Source: Atrina japonica (taxonomy: Eukaryota > Mollusca > Bivalvia > Pterioida > Pinnidae). From it: 64,000 bases of DNA. The translations under genes were made by a program, and so were the position numbers. The notes below the pieces were generated by a model. It did no database searches. It saw nothing but the letters and a program-made list of their open reading frames with translations, and was not told where the DNA came from. Position 1 is the stretch's first letter. Every line of letters begins with the position of its first letter. The stretch covers positions 391,001 to 455,000 of the forward strand of contig BROG01000532.1 in NCBI GenBank assembly GCA_030159075.1, written 5' to 3'. This document shows, one piece after another, positions 19,382 through 31,291 of the stretch.

Positions 19382-21066
19382 CAACCTCAAAATCCAAATG
19401 GACGATAGCATTTCAGATTCCTGTAACTCCATACAGAATTATACTACATAAACTAAACCAAACAATCTCAGACTACTTAGATGAAGCTAAGAAATTCACA
19501 ATAGTAAACCTGAATGTAAGACAGCAAACAGTTAGCTCTGAAATAAACAAATTGACAATATTACAAGACACTTTTGAAAAGGAACTTAATGACATTTTGA
19601 CACTTAGAAAACAGACTGGAAAACGTAGAAAAAGAAGTCTTATACCTGTCGTAGGTAAAGCTCTTTCTTGGCTCTTTGGCACAGTAAGTGAGGATGATCT
19701 CTCATCCATTCAAAAGAATATCAAATCTTTAATGAAAAATCAACAGGGTATGAAACATGTTTTAAATGCAAGTTTGACCATTACAAAAGACAATCGACAT
19801 AAAATTTCAGAAAATCGAAAAACCATAACTGACACTTTGACGACCTTGAAAATACTAGTTCAAAGAAATGAAAATGTGACAGATCAAACGAACAAAAACA
19901 AAATAGCAATTGATAATTATATCCAATTAGATAGAGCTTTAGATCATGTTAAGAACTGGGTTAGACTGGCTCAAAACAAATTACAACATCTTGAAATCCA
20001 ACTGAACATGTTGTCATTGGGACACCTCGCGCCATCTGTTATACAACCTTTACAGTTTCGGCAATTACTTTTATCAATCAAAAATCAATTGAATCCACGT
20101 TTTGCTTTGCCTTTTGACCCTGAAAAAGATCTTTGGGACCTGTACAAAACATTGACTTGTGCTACATATTTTAAAGACGAAAACATTGTAGTTATTGTGT
20201 CAGTACCTTTGGTTGACACAACAAATGCCTTAGAAATTTACAAGATACATAACTTGGCATTACCACATATGAAAGAACCCTCAGTACTCGCCAAATATGA
20301 CTTAGAGTCAGAAGCCTTAGCGGTAAATAAAGAGAAAAACACAATTTGCACTTTTGACTCAACAGGAGTTAGAAAAATGTTCAAAACCCTTCGATAAGAT
20401 ATTGTTCTTTTGACAGTCCTATCTATACTGTTTTCAAACAGACAGACATGTGTGATTTCTATATTTCTGGAAACACGATCAAAAATTGAACAAAACTGTA
20501 AGACCACACTGATCAATAATGCAATTCTTCCTCGAGGACAGTATGTTACAGAAGGAAATTGGTTAATCATTGCTAAAACGTTACAAAATTTCATGATCAT
20601 GTGTGATAAAGAATCAATGATTAACCTCTCTAGACATTCTACATTTGGAACAAAATTGTCAAGCTTCTAACGGGGATATGACTTTAACACCTTACATTTA
20701 TAAGGAAAGTAATTTTAACTTTAAGGATCCTTTGAAAACATTAGTTGATAAAGTATAAGAAAGATGAAGTAAGTTGTTTTGGAGATATAAACAAAATTTC
20801 CCACGGTATGATAAGATTAAAATTCCTAAGACATTAAAACCAGTAAAAAGAAATTAATTTAGATAATTTGATAAATGAACTAAAACTAGAAGAAAATGCA
20901 ACCAATGCCAGAAGATGATTTTTTGGTTAAAAACGGTCAATACTTTCTCATACCAATAGTGCCAGTAGTAACAATCTTAATAATTATAATGGTAAAATGT
21001 GGAAAAAGAATAATAAGAAAATGTAGAAATAGGCATTCAGAATCTTCTGTCAAAAAAGAAAAATAA
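19278..21066 (+). pseudogene. env: Envelope glycoprotein gene (F-protein-like), several frame breaks
   Basis: Membrane fusion envelope. ATG 19278 opens a hydrophobic signal peptide (MILPLILIYIFAVVH) in one frame, broken after about 30 codons by an extra base in an A6 run (19363-19368). The main frame is then open to 20397. A furin-type site RRKR is encoded at 19624-19635 and is followed at once by the hydrophobic SLIPVVGKALSWLFGT, as in fusion peptides of baculovirus F and errantivirus envelopes; heptad-like helices follow. Further single-base breaks occur near 20385, 20475, 20670-20760 and 20900. A transmembrane segment ([17 protein letters not shown], 20944-20994) and a basic tail end at the stop 21064-21066. 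Class assignment (F-like) is from motif layout only. This copy cannot make the full protein as assembled. Confidence 0.82.
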
Positions 21067-21787
21067 AGATAATCCTAATGTTAAGTGGTCAAGTAGTGAG
21101 GGAAAAGAGGAGTTGAGTCTTCCAAATCTTTCAAGACTTCTAAGAAACCAGAACCAACAGCCATATCAGGAGCACCAAGTAACAAACAGTCGATCATGCA
21201 TAAATACACAGTCAACAGCAGATGATAATGACATTCGCAATCTTATAACAGAAAAGATGAAACAACGGTCAAGAAACACAGCCAGTATATACAAAGAAGA
21301 CATTCAAACTGAACAAGAACCGAACGCATATCCAGACAGGAAACTTTGCAGTATGTACCTTAAGGATAAACACGACATAGAATATCCAGACATGAAACTC
21401 TGCAGTATGTACCTTAAGGATAAATATGACATAGACTTAATACCACTAACTGATCAAACCAGAATTAACCTTGAAGACAGAACACCATACAGTCAAGATC
21501 AAAGAGAAACAGAAAACACGAAACAAAATAGTCAAGGAGAAATGAAAAACAGTCAACCAAACTACAAAAATGAATATCCAGACGTACATTCCTGTGAAAT
21601 AAAGGAATACAAACACGATAACCATGAAATAAACCATGAACTTTATCAAGACCCAGAAACAGGTGATGTGACACCGCAAGAATTTAACGATAATAATAAA
21701 TCGTCGATCGAAAACATCGAAGTGGATGAGACCACTTGGCTTCGATCCAGAGGCCCGATTACCAGTTTTAAGTTCACCAGTAACTAA
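21017..21787 (+). CDS. Env cytoplasmic extension or separate 3' ORF
   Basis: A frame open from 21017 to the stop at 21785-21787 with no ATG near its start; the first in-frame Met is about 50 residues into the frame after TTG 21113. It overlaps the end of env by one frame. In the truncated copy at 50821-53753 the A-run equivalent to 21052-21057 is one base shorter, which puts the env tail in frame with this segment. It is therefore probably a ~235-residue cytoplasmic extension of Env. Content: hydrophilic, Gln/Asn/Asp-rich, with a near-perfect tandem duplication ([17 protein letters not shown] twice, about 21328-21434) and a third diverged [13 protein letters not shown]. Function unknown. Confidence 0.6.
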   Translation, partial: ENVEIGIQNLLSKKKNKDNPNVKWSSSEGKEELSLPNLSRLLRNQNQQPYQEHQVTNSRSCINTQSTADDNDIRNLITEKMKQRSRNTASIYKEDIQTEQEPNAYPDRKLCSMYLKDKHDIEYPDMKLCSMYLKDKYDIDLIPLTDQTRINLEDRTPYSQDQRETENTKQNSQGEMKNSQPNYKNEYPDVHSCEIKEYKHDNHEINHELYQDPETGDVTPQEFNDNNKSSIENIEVDETTWLRSRGPITSFKFTSN

Positions 21788-21918
21788 AGACACTAACATT
21801 CGACTACTGAAGACTATACAAGAACTTAAGTAATAATCACAGTGTAATGTGAATACAAAAAGAAGATAACTTTAAAGAAGTCGAAAAACTTTATTCTTAT
21901 TAAAGAAACAGAATTTAC

Positions 21919-22012
21919 GCAAAGGACGGAGGACTTTCCGTGAATGGAGGACTTTCCATGAATATTCATAAGGACGGAGGACTTTCCGTGAATGGAGGAT
22001 TTTCCATGAATA
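21919..22012 (+). promoter_or_regulatory. Four GGACTTTCC-type repeats
   Basis: A 48-bp unit (GGACGGAGGACTTTCCGTGA / ATGGAGGACTTTCCATGAAT) occurs twice, giving three AGGACTTTCC and one AGGATTTTCC. These resemble NF-kB/Rel sites (GGGACTTTCC) with one mismatch. The same block is present in the reverse copy at about 52075-52160. Function unproven. Confidence 0.5.
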
Positions 22013-22209
22013 TGTTAAAAGTGTTAAAAAGTGAATTATTAAACGTATTATGTTATAATGAACTTTAACATAATGAACTTTACTTATGGACTGTAATAAT
22101 GAACTTTATTTGTATTGAGACAATGATTATTGAATTGAATTATGCATAAATTCTCTGCTTATTGAACCGGTTTATATCGCTTTATAATGCATGAATATAT
22201 ATTGAAATT

Positions 22210-22400
22210 ATAACCCAAGTCACATATTTTTATCCAGGTTTATCCAGGTCACATTTTTATTTAATATTAATCCAGATCACGAGTTTTATGAATTGTTGAA
22301 AATCCAGGTCATAATTGATAGTGGATTATTGAGAAATCTAAGTCACAAGTTAATTTGTTATTACTCCAGGATATGAATTGTTTATCGATAAAATCCAGGT
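22210..22400 (+). repeat. Spaced (C)CAGGTCAC-like words, about 7 copies
   Basis: CCAAGTCAC, CCAGGTTTATCCAGGTCAC, CCAGATCAC, CCAGGTCAT, CTAAGTCAC, CCAGGATAT and CCAGGTCAC recur at intervals of about 15-45 bases. The core resembles the nuclear-receptor half-site AGGTCA. It is retained in the reverse copy (about 51670-51850). Confidence 0.5.
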
Positions 22401-22575
22401 CACAACTTATTCATTTCATGATTAGTAGTGAAAACTTTATTGAATTGTGTATTGATAATTATGTTAATTATGTTATAACTTTCAAGCTACACCAATGGGA
22501 AAATTTTATAAAAGTTACTAATTATAATTTGGAAAGTATTTATAAGAATGAAATTTTTACCATTTAGTAAAAAAT

Positions 22576-22594
22576 TTCAAGGGATAGGGACGTT
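22576..22594 (+). other. Polypurine tract
   Basis: TTTCAAGGGATAGGGACGTT immediately before the 3' LTR; the AAGGGATAGGGA core is the probable plus-strand primer site. Confidence 0.6.
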
Positions 22595-23316
22595 TGTAAC
22601 AATATGAGGTACGGGAGATAAATCTTTTAGGAAATTATATACGTAAATAAATTGGTGTGACTTGAAATAGTATTGATGTGTATTATATGTATTTTGGAAA
22701 ATACGGGCAGCTAAAATTACATGATTTCTAATTCGGTCAAGTAAATATGTTGACAAAGTTAATTTAGATATAAAATTCCAAATTCAAAATTACTCAGCAT
22801 AATATTTAGTAATATGACTTAGCATTATTACAATATACTGTTTTGGATAAACAACTTGTCAACACCTTTACAAATTCAGCAGCAATTGAAGCTGCATGTT
22901 AAAAGGTCAAATATCTGTCATCATCAGTTTTGGTAAACAAGATTTGATGTTAATGATAATGAATATAAAGTACTGAAGTTGTACTAAGAATGATAGTGTA
23001 AAAAGGTTATCAAAGGTTGCATTATGACAGATTTTGATGATGACGGCGCCCATATTCTCCCAATTGTAGATGCATTTAACTCTCTAGAAGTTTCTAGAAC
23101 TTTAGTGTTTTGCGTTGGTCAAAACTGACAAATGTATATAAGCACTGGAGTTCTGGAAACGACGAAGACCAGCGGGAAACCGCCTAGAGAGAACACCACC
23201 ATACTCTCTGATTGTTGAAACATTTGTTACCATTGCTGTACTCTGCTGTGCTGAGAATAAAACTATACGATCACAGACCGGACTTTGAGTTATTGATATT
23301 TGTGGGTTGGTTTACA
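22595..23316 (+). repeat. 3' LTR, 722 bp
   Basis: Same ends and signals as the 5' LTR: heat-shock element 23086-23100, TATA 23135-23142, AATAAA 23256-23261. Followed by the CTTC target duplication and the 31-bp array. Confidence 0.96.
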
Positions 23317-26300
23317 CTTCTCTATAGATACAGCCATTGCTTTTCTACTACTCTATAGATAAAGCCAATGTTTTTCTACTACTCTATAGATACTTCTCTA
23401 TAGATATAACCATTGCTTTTCTACTACTCTATAGATACAGCCAATGCTTTTCTACAACTCTATAGATACTTCTCTATAGATACAGCCATTGCTTTTCTAC
23501 TACTCTATAGATAAAGCCAATGTTTTTCTACTACTCTATAGATACTTCTCTATAGATATAACCATTGCTTTTCTACTTCTCTATAGATATAACTATTGTT
23601 TTTCTATTACTCTAAGAGCTGTAACTGTTACTTTTCCTCTACAACTCTAGAGCAGTAACCGTTACTTTTGAACTATTGAGCTGCAACTGTTACTTTACTA
23701 CTACTCCAGAGCTGTAACTGTTACTTTTCTACTACCCCATAGCTCTGTTACTTTTCTACTACTCTAGAGCTGTAACTGTTCTACTACCCCAGAGCTCTAA
23801 CTGTTACTTTTCTACTACTCTAGAGCTCTGTTACTTTTCTACTACTCCAGAGCTGAAACTGTTACTTTTCTACTACTCAAGAGCTGTAACTGTTACTTTT
23901 CTACTACTCTAGAGCTGTAACTGTTACTTTTCTACTACTCCAGAGCTCTAACTGTTGCTTTTTTACTACTCTAGAGCTGTAGCTGTTGCTTTTTTACTAC
24001 TCTAGAGCTCTGTTGCTTTTCTACTACTCTAGAGCTGTAACTGTTGCTTTTCTACTACTCTAGAGCTGTAAATGTTGCTTTTCTACTACTCTAGAGCTCT
24101 AACTGTTACTTTTCTACTACTCCAGAGCTCTAACTGTTGCTTTTTTACTACTCTAGAGCTGTAACTGTTGCTTTTCTACTACCCCAGAGCTGTAACTGTT
24201 ACCTTTTTACTACCCCATAGCTCTAACTGTTACTTTTCTACTACTCTAGAGCTGTAACTGTTGCTGTTTTACTACCCCAGAGCTCTAACTGTTACTTTTC
24301 TACTACTCCAGGGCTGAAACTGTTACTTTTCTACTACTCTAGAGCTGTAACTGTTACTTTTCTACTACTCCAGAGCTCTAACTGTTGCTTTTTTACTACT
24401 CTAGAGCTGTAACTGTTGCTTTTCTACTACCCCAGAGCTGTAACTGTTACTTTTTTACTACCCCAGAGCTCTTACTGTTACTTTTCTACTACTCCAGGGC
24501 TGAAACTGTTACTTTTCTACTACTCTAGAGCTGTAACTGTTACTTTTTTACTACTCCAGAGCTCTAACTGTTGCCTTTTTACTACTCTAGAGCTGTAACT
24601 GTTGCTTTTCTACTACTCTAGAGCTGTAACTGTTGCTTTTCTACTACTCTAGAGCTGTAAATGTTACTTTTCTACTACTCCAGAGCTCTAACTGTTACTT
24701 TTCTACTACTCCAGAGCTCTAACTGTTGCTTTTTTACTACTCTAGAGCTGTAACTGTTGCTTTTCTACTACCCCAGAGCTGTAAGTGTTACTTTTTTACT
24801 ACCCCATAGCTCTAACTGTTACTTTTCTACTACTCTAGAGCTGTAACTGTTGCTGTTTTACTACCCCAGAGCTCTAACTGTTACTTTTCTACTACTCTCC
24901 AGAGCTGAAACTGTTACTTTTATACTACTCTAGAGCTGTAACTGTTACTTTTCTACTACTCCAGAGCTCTAACTGTTGCTTTTTTACTACTCTAGAGCTG
25001 TAACTGTTGCTTTTTACTACTACTGTAGAGCTGTAACTGTTGCTTTTTTACTACTCTAGAGCTGTAAGCTGTAACTGTACTACCAAAGCTGTAACTTTTC
25101 TTTCTAGACTACTCCAAAGCTGTAACTGTTACTTTTCTACTACTCTAGAGCTGTAACTGTTACTTTTCTACTACTCCAGAGCTGAAACTGTTACTTTTAT
25201 ACTACTCTAGAGCTGTAACTGTTACTTTTCTACTACTCCAGAGCTCTAACTGTTGCTTTTTTACTACTCTAGAGCTGTAGCTGTTGCTTTTTTACTACTC
25301 TAGAGCTCTGTTGCTTTTTCTACTACTCTAGAGCTGTAACTGTTGCTTTTCTACTACTCTAGAGCTGTAAATGTTGCTTTTTTTTACTACTCTAGAGCTG
25401 TAACTGTTACTTACTACTCCAAAGCTGTAACTCTTGCTTTTCTACTACTCCAAAGCTGTAACTGTTACTTTTCTACTACTCTAGAGCTGTAACTGTTACT
25501 TTTCTACTACTCTAGAACTGTAACTGTTGCTTTTTACAGCTCTAGAGCTGTAACTGTTGCTTTTTTCTGCTCTAGAGCTGTAACTTACTTTTCTACTACA
25601 TAGAACTGTAACTGTTACTTTTCTACTACTCTAGAGCTGTAACTGTTACTTTTCTACTACTCTAGAGATGTAACTTACTTTTCTACTACTCTAGAGCTGT
25701 AACTTTACTTTTCTACTACTCTAGGGCTATAACTGTTGCTTTACTATTACTCCAGAGCTGTAACTGTTGCTTTTTTTCTACTAATCTAGAGCTGTAACTG
25801 TTGCTTTTTTCTACTAATCTAGAGCTGTAACTGTTGCTTTTTTACAGCTCTAGAGCTGTAACTGTTGCTTTTTTCTGCTCTAGAGCTGTAATTTACTTTT
25901 CTACTACTTAGAGCTGTAACTGTTACTTTTCTACTACTCTAGGGCTATAACTGTTGCTTTTCTATTACTCCAGAGCTGTAACTGTTGCTTTTTTCTACTA
26001 ATCTAGAGCTGTAACTGTTGCTTTTTTTCTACTAATCTAGAGCTGTAACTGTTGCTTTTTTACAGCTCTAGAGCTGTAACTGTTACTTTTTTACAGCTCT
26101 AGAGCTGTAACTGTTACTTTTCTGCTACTCTAGAGCTGTAACTGTTACTTTTCTACTACTCTAGAACTATAACTGTTTTTTTTGTACAGCTCTAGAGCTG
26201 TAACTTGCTTTTTTCTGCTCTAGAGCTGTAACTTACTTTTCTACTACTTGGAGCTGTAACTTACTTTTCTACTACTCTAGTGCTGTAACTGTTGCTTTTC

Positions 26301-29300
26301 TATTACTCCAGAGCTGTAACTGTTGCTTTTTTCTACTAATCTAGAGCTGTAACTGTTGCTTTTTTCTACTAATCTAGAGCTGTAACTGCTCTATAGATAA
26401 CTACTCTATAGATAAAGCCAATGTTTTTCTACTACTCTATAGATACTTCTCTATAGATATAACCATTGCTTTTCTACTTCTCTATAGATATAACTATTGT
26501 TTTTTCTATTACTCTAAGAGCTGTAACTGTTTACTTTTCCTCTACAACTCTAGAGCAGTAACCGTTACTTTTGAACTATTGAGCTGCAAACTGTTACTTT
26601 ACTACTACTCCAGAGCTGTAACTGTTACTTTTCTACTACCCCATAGCTCTGTTACTTTTCTACTACTCTAGAGCTGTAACTGTTCTACTACCCCAGAGCT
26701 CTAACTGTTACTTTTCTACTACTCTAGAGCTGTAACTGTTACTTTTCTACTACTCCAGAGCTCTAACTGTTGCTTTTTTACTACTCTAGAGCTGTAGCTG
26801 TTGCTTTTTTACTACTCTAGAGCTCTGTTGCTTTTCTACTACTCTAGAGCTGTAACTGTTGCTTTTCTACTACTCTAGAGCTGTAAATGTTGCTTTTCTA
26901 CTACTCTAGAGCTCTAACTGTTACTTTTCTACTACTCCAGAGCTCTAACTGTTGCTTTTTTTACTACTCTAGAGCTAACTGTTGCTTTTCTACTACCCCA
27001 GAGCTGTAACTGTTACCTTTTTACTACCCCATAGCTCTAACTGTTACTTTTCTACTACTCTAGAGCTGTAACTGTTGCTGTTTTACTACCCCAGAGCTCT
27101 AACTGTTACTTTTCTACTACTCCAGGGCTGAAACTGTTACTTTTCTACTACTCTAGAGCTGTAACTGTTACTTTTCTACTACTCCAGAGCTCTAAACTGT
27201 TGCTTTTTTACTACTCTAGAGCTGTAACTGTTGCTTTTCTACTACCCCAGAGCTGTAACTGTTACTTTTTTACTACCCCATAGCTCTAACTGTTACTTTT
27301 CTACTACTCTAGAGCTGTAACTGTTGCTGTTTTACTACCCCAGAGCTCTAACTGTTACTTTTCTACTACTCCAGGGCTGAAACTGTTACTTTTCTACTAC
27401 TCTAGAGCTGTAACTGTTACTTTTCTACTACTCCAGAGCTCTAACTGTTGCCTTTTTACTACTCTAGAGCTGTAACTGTTGCTTTTCTACTACTCTAGAG
27501 CTGTAACTGTTGCTTTTCTACTACTCTAGAGCTGTAAATGTTACTTTTCTCTACTACTCCAGAGCTCTAACTGTTACTTTCTACTACTCCAGAGCTCTAA
27601 CTGTTGCTTTTTTTTACTACTCTAGAGCTGTAACTGTTGCTTTTCTACTACCCCAGAGCTGTAAGTGTTACTTTTTTACTACCCCATAGCTCTAACTGTT
27701 ACTTTTCTACTACTCTAGAGCTGTAACTGTTGCTGTTTTACTACCCCAGAGCTCTAACTGTTACTTTTCTACTACTCCAGAGCTGAAACTGTTACTTTTA
27801 TACTACTCTAGAGCTGTAACTGTTACTTTTCTACTACTCCAGAGCTCTAACTGTTGCTTTTTTACTACTCTAGAGCTGTAACTGTTGCTTTTCTACTACT
27901 GTAGAGCTGTAACTGTTGCTTTTTTACTACTCTAGAGCTGTAACTGTTACTTTTCTACTACTCCAAAGCTGTAACTCTTGCTTTTCTACTACTCCAAAGC
28001 TGTAACTGTTACTTTTCTACTACTCTAGAGCTGTAACTGTTACTTTTCTACTAATCTAGAACTGTAACTGTTGCTTTTTACAGCTCTAGAGCTGTAACTG
28101 TTGCTTTTTTCTGCTCTAGAGCTGTAACTTACTTTCCTACTACATAGAACTGTAACTGTTACTTTTCTACTACTCTAGAGCTGTAACTGTTACTTTTCTA
28201 CTACTCTAGAGATGTAACTGTTACTTTTCTACTACTCTAGAGCTGTAACTTACTTTTCTACTACTCTAGAGCTGTAACTTTACTTTTCTACTACTCTAGG
28301 GCTATAACTGTTGCTTTACTATTACTCCAGAGCTGTAACTGTTGCTTTTTTCTACTAATCTAGAGCTGTAACTGTTGCTTTTTTCTACTAATCTAGAGCT
28401 GTAACTGTTGCTTTTTTACAGCTCTAGAGCTGTAACTGTTGCTTTTTTCTGCTCTAGAGCTGTAATTTACTTTTCTACTACTTAGAGCTGTAACTGTTAC
28501 TTTTCTACTACTCTAGGGCTATAACTGTTGCTTTTCTATTACTCCAGAGCTGTAACTGTTGCTTTTTTCTACTAATCTAGAGCTGTAACTGTTGCTTTTT
28601 TTCTACTAATCTAGAGCTGTAACTGTTGCTTTTTTACAGCTCTAGAGCTGTAACTGTTACTTTTTTACAGCTCTAGAGCTGTAACTGTTACTTTTCTGCT
28701 ACTCTAGAGCTGTAACTGTTACTTTTCTACTACTCTAGAACTATAAACTGTTTTTTTTTGTACAGCTCTAGAGCTGTAACTTGCTTTTTTCTGCTCTAGA
28801 GCTGTAACTTACTTTTCTACTACTTGGAGCTGTAACTTACTTTTCTACTGCTTTTCTACTCTAGTGCTGTAACTGTTGCTTTTCTATTACTCCAGAGCTG
28901 TAACTGTTGCTTTTTTTCTACTAATCTAGAGCTGTAACTGTTGCTTTTTTCTACTAATCTAGAGCTGTAACTGCTCTATAGATAACTACTCTATAGATAA
29001 AGCCAATGTTTTTCTACTACTCTATAGATACTTCTCTATAGATATAACCATTGCTTTTCTACTTCTCTATAGATATAACTATTGTTTTTCTATTACTCTA
29101 AGAGCTGTAACTGTTACTTTTCCTCTACAACTCTAGAGCAGTAACCGTTACTTTTGAACTATTGAACTGTAACTGTTACTTTACTACTACTCCAGAGCTG
29201 TAACTGTTACTTTTCTACTACCCCATAGCTGAAACTGTTACTTTTCTTCTACTCAAGAGTTGTAACTGTTACTTTTCTACTACTGTAGAGCTGTAACTGT

Positions 29301-29990
29301 TGCTGTTCTACTACCCCAGAGCTCTAACTGTTACTTTTCTACTACTCTAGAGCTCTGTTACTTTTCTACTACTCCAGAGCTGAAACTGTTACTTTTCTTC
29401 TACTCAAGAGTTGTAACTGTTACTTTTCTACTACTCTAGAGCTGTAACTGTTACTTTTCTACTACTCCAGAGCGCTAACTGTTGCTTTTTTACTACTCTA
29501 GAGCTGTAACTGTTGCTTTTTTACTACTCTAGAGCTGTAACTGTTGCTTTTCTACTACTCCAGAGCTGTAACTGTTGCTTTTTTACTACTCCAGAGCTGT
29601 AACTCTTGCTTTTCTACTACTCTAGAGCTGTAACTGTTCCTTTTCTACTACTCTAGAGATGTAACTGTTACTTTTCTACTACTCTAGAACTATAACTGGT
29701 TTTTTTTGTACAGCTCTAGAGCTGTAACTGTTGCTTTTTTCTGCTCTAGAGCTGTAACTTACTTTTCTACTACTTAGAGCTGTAACTGTTACTTTTCTAC
29801 TACTCTAGTGTTGTAACTGTTGCTTTTCTATTACTCCAGAGCTGTAACTGTTGCTTTTTTTCTACTAATCTAGAGCTGTAACTGTTGCTTTTTTCTACTA
29901 ATCTAGAGCTGTAACTGTTGCTTTTTTACAGCTCTAGAGCTGTTGGTCTTACTGTCGCTTTCCCACACTCTAGAGCTGTATTGTGCTATT
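23317..29990. repeat. 31-bp tandem array (6.7 kb) with higher-order duplication
   Basis: Over 200 units of about 31 bp, such as CTAGAGCTGTAACTGTTGCT plus TTTCTACTACT, with variants TCCAGAGCTCT and TCTATAGATA. Blocks beginning CTCTATAGATAACTACTCTA with almost the same order of variants start near 26388 and 28971, and a related block starts near 23480, so 2.6-2.9 kb segments have been duplicated in tandem. The unit contains the palindrome AGCTCTAGAGCT (in phase-shifted copies) and TAACTGTTA. Non-coding. It is the right shore of the array holding the LTR element. Confidence 0.93.
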
Positions 29991-31291
29991 CTACTACATC
30001 AGAGCTGTAACCTTTGCTTTTTAAACAAGAAATTTAAACTTTACCTTTCATATTTGTATATAAGTCGTGTGTGAGAGTCCAAAGGAAACAGTTTTCTTAA
30101 TGTTTATTTCATAATAAAGAAAACATTAATTTCACAGGACTATTTCATACAAATGATTTCTTTTTGTTTATTCTCTGGCAATAACTCATATTTTCAAAGA
30201 AACATCCCACCATTATTTTCACATGTAATAATGATGAATTTCACATAAATGTCAATAATTAAACTTGTACATTTACATACTAACATGAAAACTGGAAAAA
30301 AAAAGTTTTGTGACGTTCGTGACAAATTTTTACATAAAGTTATTACAAATTCACAATGGATGTTTTTGTTATTTTCATAATAAGAAAACTTTTGGGTGAA
30401 AATTGTCTACATACACTAACAAATTCTGAATTGACCTAACTAAATTGAAAAATGTAAAAATTCAGAAAATAAGTGGAATCACAACATTGTAAGGAGACAT
30501 GATGTAAATTTACTATACTGTGTAATAAGGAAATAATAATAGAAAAAATAAAATAATAAAAATCATGGAAAACAATGGACGGAAACATTGGTAAAGCTGT
30601 AGATGTAAAAAAAAAATATGCAAAATCATGGGATTTAGATTTTGACCTAAATGTGTAAAATTGTAAAAAGACTTCTATGTAAACAACTATTAAATTAGTT
30701 AAGAGTTTGAATCTACTTTCTCTACAACAGTTACTTTAGTTGTAAAGATAAACGTTCGCACATCAGATCTACAGGAGTACATTAGGGTCAGACAGTCTGA
30801 ATAATTCTTTTTCCCTCTTTTCCTAAATCTAATTAACCAAAGAGGTTCCCTACACTTAGAATAAACACAAGTAACATCATAAACTTTGATTTTCTAAATA
30901 AAAAATGAAAAAAAAGCACATAAATTAGATCAAGATAATCAAATGAAACACTGATAGCACTGTATATGTGTTGGGGAGCTGAAATATTCCATTCCAGCAC
31001 AATGCAATGTCTAATACAATAAATATCTACTGTTGAGCATTTCAGTATCATTCTCTCTGAACACACACACATTTACACCTGAAGTTAACAGGTGCAAAAC
31101 ACAGAATATATCAGTGTATTTGTGCTTATGTATGTGCATGTCTATATGTGAATGAATGTAGAGGGCAAAGTAAATGTGTAACTTTTGCATCATAAACATA
31201 AATCAGAAAAATTAAATGATGACCTGTTCTGAAAATTATAATTACCACTAAATAAATCAATTATTATTCTGTCTTTTCGTAAGCCAAAAAA
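29991..31291. other. AT-rich intergenic DNA, no gene seen
   Basis: Contains poly-A/T runs and short open frames (for example minus 30833-31072) with no recognisable domain. Lies downstream of the kinesin gene. Confidence 0.5.

Larger units (their letters stand above)
21788..22575 (+). other. 3' non-coding region of the LTR element
   Basis: About 790 bases without credible coding between the last ORF and the 3' LTR. It holds the GGACTTTCC repeats (21919-22012) and a set of spaced CCAGGTCAC-like words (22210-22400). The 70-codon frame at 22355-22567 lies in this zone and is also seen in the truncated copy, but both are AT-rich and I do not call it coding. Confidence 0.6.
11131..23320 (+). mobile_element. 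Ty3/Gypsy-type LTR retrotransposon with envelope gene (12.2 kb) and 4-bp target duplication
   Basis: Two LTRs (11135-11859 and 22595-23316) start TGTAAC and end TTTACA, are flanked by CTTC on both sides (11131-11134, 23317-23320), and enclose gag, protease, RT, RNase H and integrase in Gypsy order, a small ORF, a 332-codon ORF, and an env gene with a long C-terminal extension. The flanking 31-bp array is in register across the insertion, apart from the CTTC duplication, which fixes the boundaries. There is no chromodomain after the integrase. LTR identity is above 99% (one substitution and two small indels), so the insertion is recent, yet gag, pol and env each carry frame breaks. A truncated older relative lies at 50821-53753. 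Confidence 0.95.
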
